Part shown: piece after piece, positions 62,473-64,000 of the stretch
Layout: each line of letters begins with the position of its first letter
Position numbering within the stretch: position 1 is the first letter of the stretch
From: an uncultured Aquimarina sp.
GTDB lineage: Bacteria > Bacteroidota > Bacteroidia > Flavobacteriales > Flavobacteriaceae
Direction: 5' to 3'
Length of the DNA: 64,000 nucleotides
Assembly: GCA_947495425.1 (NCBI GenBank)
Contig: CANLYR010000021.1
Span: 1 to 64,000, forward strand
Made by a program: the position numbers and the translations under genes
Notes under the pieces: generated by a model
Seen by the model: the letters and a program-made list of their open reading frames with translations, nothing else
Told to the model about the DNA's origin: nothing
Databases searched by the model: none

Positions 62473-63846
62473 TTAGCTTCTACTTCTAGCCGATCGAGAA
62501 CGTGAGTTCCCGGATCTGGTCGATCTACTAGAAGTGTTACTTCTTTGCTTCTTTGCAGTTGTTCTGGGTGTGCTTGTTCTATTACTACTATATCGACTAG
62601 TATTGGAACGTTTTGTTGCACTACCAGAATAATTTCTACTTGTACTCCTTGGTTTTTGTGCTGTAGATCTACTTCTATTATTTTGAGATCTACTCGCTAC
62701 CGACCTGTTTGGCGTACTACTACTTCTTTGATATTTTGATCTACTACTATTATTTTGAGATCTACTTGCTACAGGTCTACTTGGCGCACTGCTTCTTTTA
62801 TATTGAGACCTACTCGTGTTATTCTGAGATCTATTTGCTACAGCACTTCTGGATCTTTGCGTACTTTGCACCTTAGTTCTAGACGGAGCATTTCTATTTG
62901 TCGATTGTGCTCTTGATCTTGTTTGATCGCTTTTAATTGCACTACGGCTTCTTGTACTAGGAGCGGCAGCACGACTTCTACTGGTGTTTTGTGAAGCATA
63001 GTTATTCGACCTACTTCGTGTTGCACTATTTTTACCATAGGCATTAGATCTGCTTCTTGTTGCATGTCTAGCGCTGTAATTGCGATCATTATTTTTGTAC
63101 ATCGTAGCTCTACGATCTCTTGTTCTATAACTTATCGCTCTTGCATTAGAACCTCTATATCCTCTATTATAACTTGTCACTCGACTATGAGGTCTGTAAT
63201 AGTTGCGACTTCTGTATGGTCTACTATAATATCCATTATAATAGTTATTTCTATATACAGTATACGAATACCTGTATGGTGAATAAAATCTTCTATACGG
63301 TCTGTTATATACGATACATCTATTTACTACCGGTACTGTAAAAAAGGCGTGATAAGGTCTATATACATAATGTCTGTTAAACGGATTTATAAACCCAGTA
63401 CAGTTCAAAAAGTTTCCATACCTATTGTAGTGCACATAAAGACCACCAACTCTAGATATACGACCTAGACGATTATAATTGATAAATACATCACCTGCCT
63501 GCACGATTCTGCCAAAGTGATCATAAAATATCGGAGTATTTTCTATTTGTACTACAGCACCGTAATCATCATATTGTACAAAGGCGTCATAATTATACCC
63601 CGAATTAAAACTTATATTCACTCCAGGAGCATTAACTCCGATACTTACTCCATTACCTCTTCGCGCATTAAGCTGAAAATCGAATTGCCCATCTGCATAG
63701 ACAGAGAAATCAATACCACCTTCGTTAAAGATAAACGATCGTCCATTATTAATATATCGAGTAGAAGCTTCTGTGCTTGTCTCTGATGCATTAGCTGTAA
63801 ATGTCGCTAATAATAAGCCTGTAAAAAGTAAAACAACATTTTTCAT
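62473..63846 (-). CDS. Secreted protein with long Arg/Ser-rich C-terminus
   Basis: 457 residues with signal peptide MKNVVLLFTGLLLATFTANA. Residues 30-155 form a beta-rich domain (ARRGNGVSIGVNAPGVNISF), including the repeats DHFGRIVQAGDVFINYNRLGRISRVGGLYVHYNRYG. Residues about 160-250 are Tyr/Arg-rich (RPYRSRNYYRP). The last 200 residues are Ser/Arg/Asn with repeated units such as SRSQNN.SRS and YKRSSAPSRPVASRSQNN. The basic tail would be cell-surface or periplasmic and could bind nucleic acid, LPS or acidic glycans. Beta-domain family is not named. Single gene with a terminator at 62387-62431. Confidence 0.82.
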   Translation of the reverse strand: MKNVVLLFTGLLLATFTANASETSTEASTRYINNGRSFIFNEGGIDFSVYADGQFDFQLNARRGNGVSIGVNAPGVNISFNSGYNYDAFVQYDDYGAVVQIENTPIFYDHFGRIVQAGDVFINYNRLGRISRVGGLYVHYNRYGNFLNCTGFINPFNRHYVYRPYHAFFTVPVVNRCIVYNRPYRRFYSPYRYSYTVYRNNYYNGYYSRPYRSRNYYRPHSRVTSYNRGYRGSNARAISYRTRDRRATMYKNNDRNYSARHATRSRSNAYGKNSATRSRSNNYASQNTSRSRAAAPSTRSRSAIKSDQTRSRAQSTNRNAPSRTKVQSTQRSRSAVANRSQNNTSRSQYKRSSAPSRPVASRSQNNSSRSKYQRSSSTPNRSVASRSQNNRSRSTAQKPRSTSRNYSGSATKRSNTSRYSSNRTSTPRTTAKKQRSNTSSRSTRSGNSRSRSARSRS

Positions 63847-64000
63847 AATTCGTAATTTAGAAGAAACATTGCTATCTGTTTCTGATGTTCACTTTAGTAG
63901 TATCAAGCAGCGTGCCAAAAATTTAAAGTATTGATAAGTAGCATTTTAAAAATTTTGTAAAACTAATCACGCCATCGTGTTTGTTACCTTGAGATGGTTG
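63847..64000. other. Upstream region of the Arg/Ser-rich gene
   Basis: 153 bases to the end of the window. No gene. Promoter expected here but not identified. Confidence 0.4.

Noticed and set aside
62838-63089. Minus-strand 83-codon frame inside the Arg/Ser-rich gene
   Set aside because: Shadow of the repetitive coding region in another frame.

Overview
The window reads as chromosome of a marine Flavobacteriaceae bacterium, probably Aquimarina or a close relative (genus is my inference). Signs are the AT-rich DNA, lipoproteins with Cys-Ser-Asn-Asp-Asp starts, DUF5723/OmpA and other Bacteroidetes envelope families, Bacteroidetes -7 promoter elements (TAnnTTTG), a double-glycine leader peptide of the flavobacterial type, and dispersed intergenic palindromes. 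No rRNA, tRNA, CRISPR array, transposase or prophage gene was seen. Gene density is ordinary, with short operons on both strands.

Region by region. 0.2-5.3 kb: a lipoprotein, then a minus-strand run DsrE protein > M20 amidohydrolase > glutamate-synthase-like FMN/Fe-S oxidoreductase > small membrane protein. 5.7-9.3 kb: UvrD/PcrA helicase, a GNAT enzyme and a TsaC/Sua5-type protein. 9.3-17 kb: AraC regulator, a secreted protein, a DUF5723-TSP3-OmpA outer-membrane protein, an OmpA lipoprotein, a GT2 glycosyltransferase and a HEIGH metalloprotease. 17-22.7 kb: an orphan HsdR-N nuclease-like protein divergent from holA, an MFS transporter, and an Lrp regulator divergent from a Cys/Met-metabolism PLP enzyme. 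23-27.7 kb: DUF2147 protein, fumC, a 57-aa membrane protein, arsC, and prfB with a classic +1 programmed frameshift whose 3' end runs into an 11-copy heptamer repeat. 28-39.3 kb: metalloprotease, threonine aldolase, YegP-like, YbaB, S9 oligopeptidase, a cysteine-synthase-like/AOS-family PLP pair that fits sulfonolipid (capnine) synthesis, a double-glycine leader peptide, and lpdA. 39.6-50.8 kb: two paralogous lipoproteins, two MsrB enzymes (cytosolic and exported), alpha/beta hydrolase, SF2 helicase, an ArsR-SDR-PhzF-racemase operon, an RlmI-type methyltransferase, a second OmpA lipoprotein and a hybrid sensor kinase whose phospho-acceptor histidine is glutamine. 51-64 kb: the peptide array described next, GNAT enzymes, an outer-membrane protein with a very long Lys/Glu-rich tail, DUF4834, a YfhO-glycosyltransferase-flippase group for surface glycans, and an Arg/Ser-rich secreted protein.

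The most unusual feature is at 51.86-52.66 kb: five 127-bp tandem units, each holding on the minus strand one 28-codon open reading frame for a strongly basic peptide (MSTLNNN...WNTKRRYR). Differences among units include five synonymous third-position changes, and single-base indels fall only between the reading frames, so the repeat looks like a tandem array of tiny genes and not a non-coding satellite. A sixth, diverged 44-codon frame closes the array after a palindromic insertion. I do not recognise the peptide family.

Other structure not explained by genes: two copies of a roughly 175-200 bp element with terminal inverted repeats (27.8 and 39.4 kb), and three relatives of a dispersed repeat, two of which end exactly on the stop codon of the neighbouring gene.
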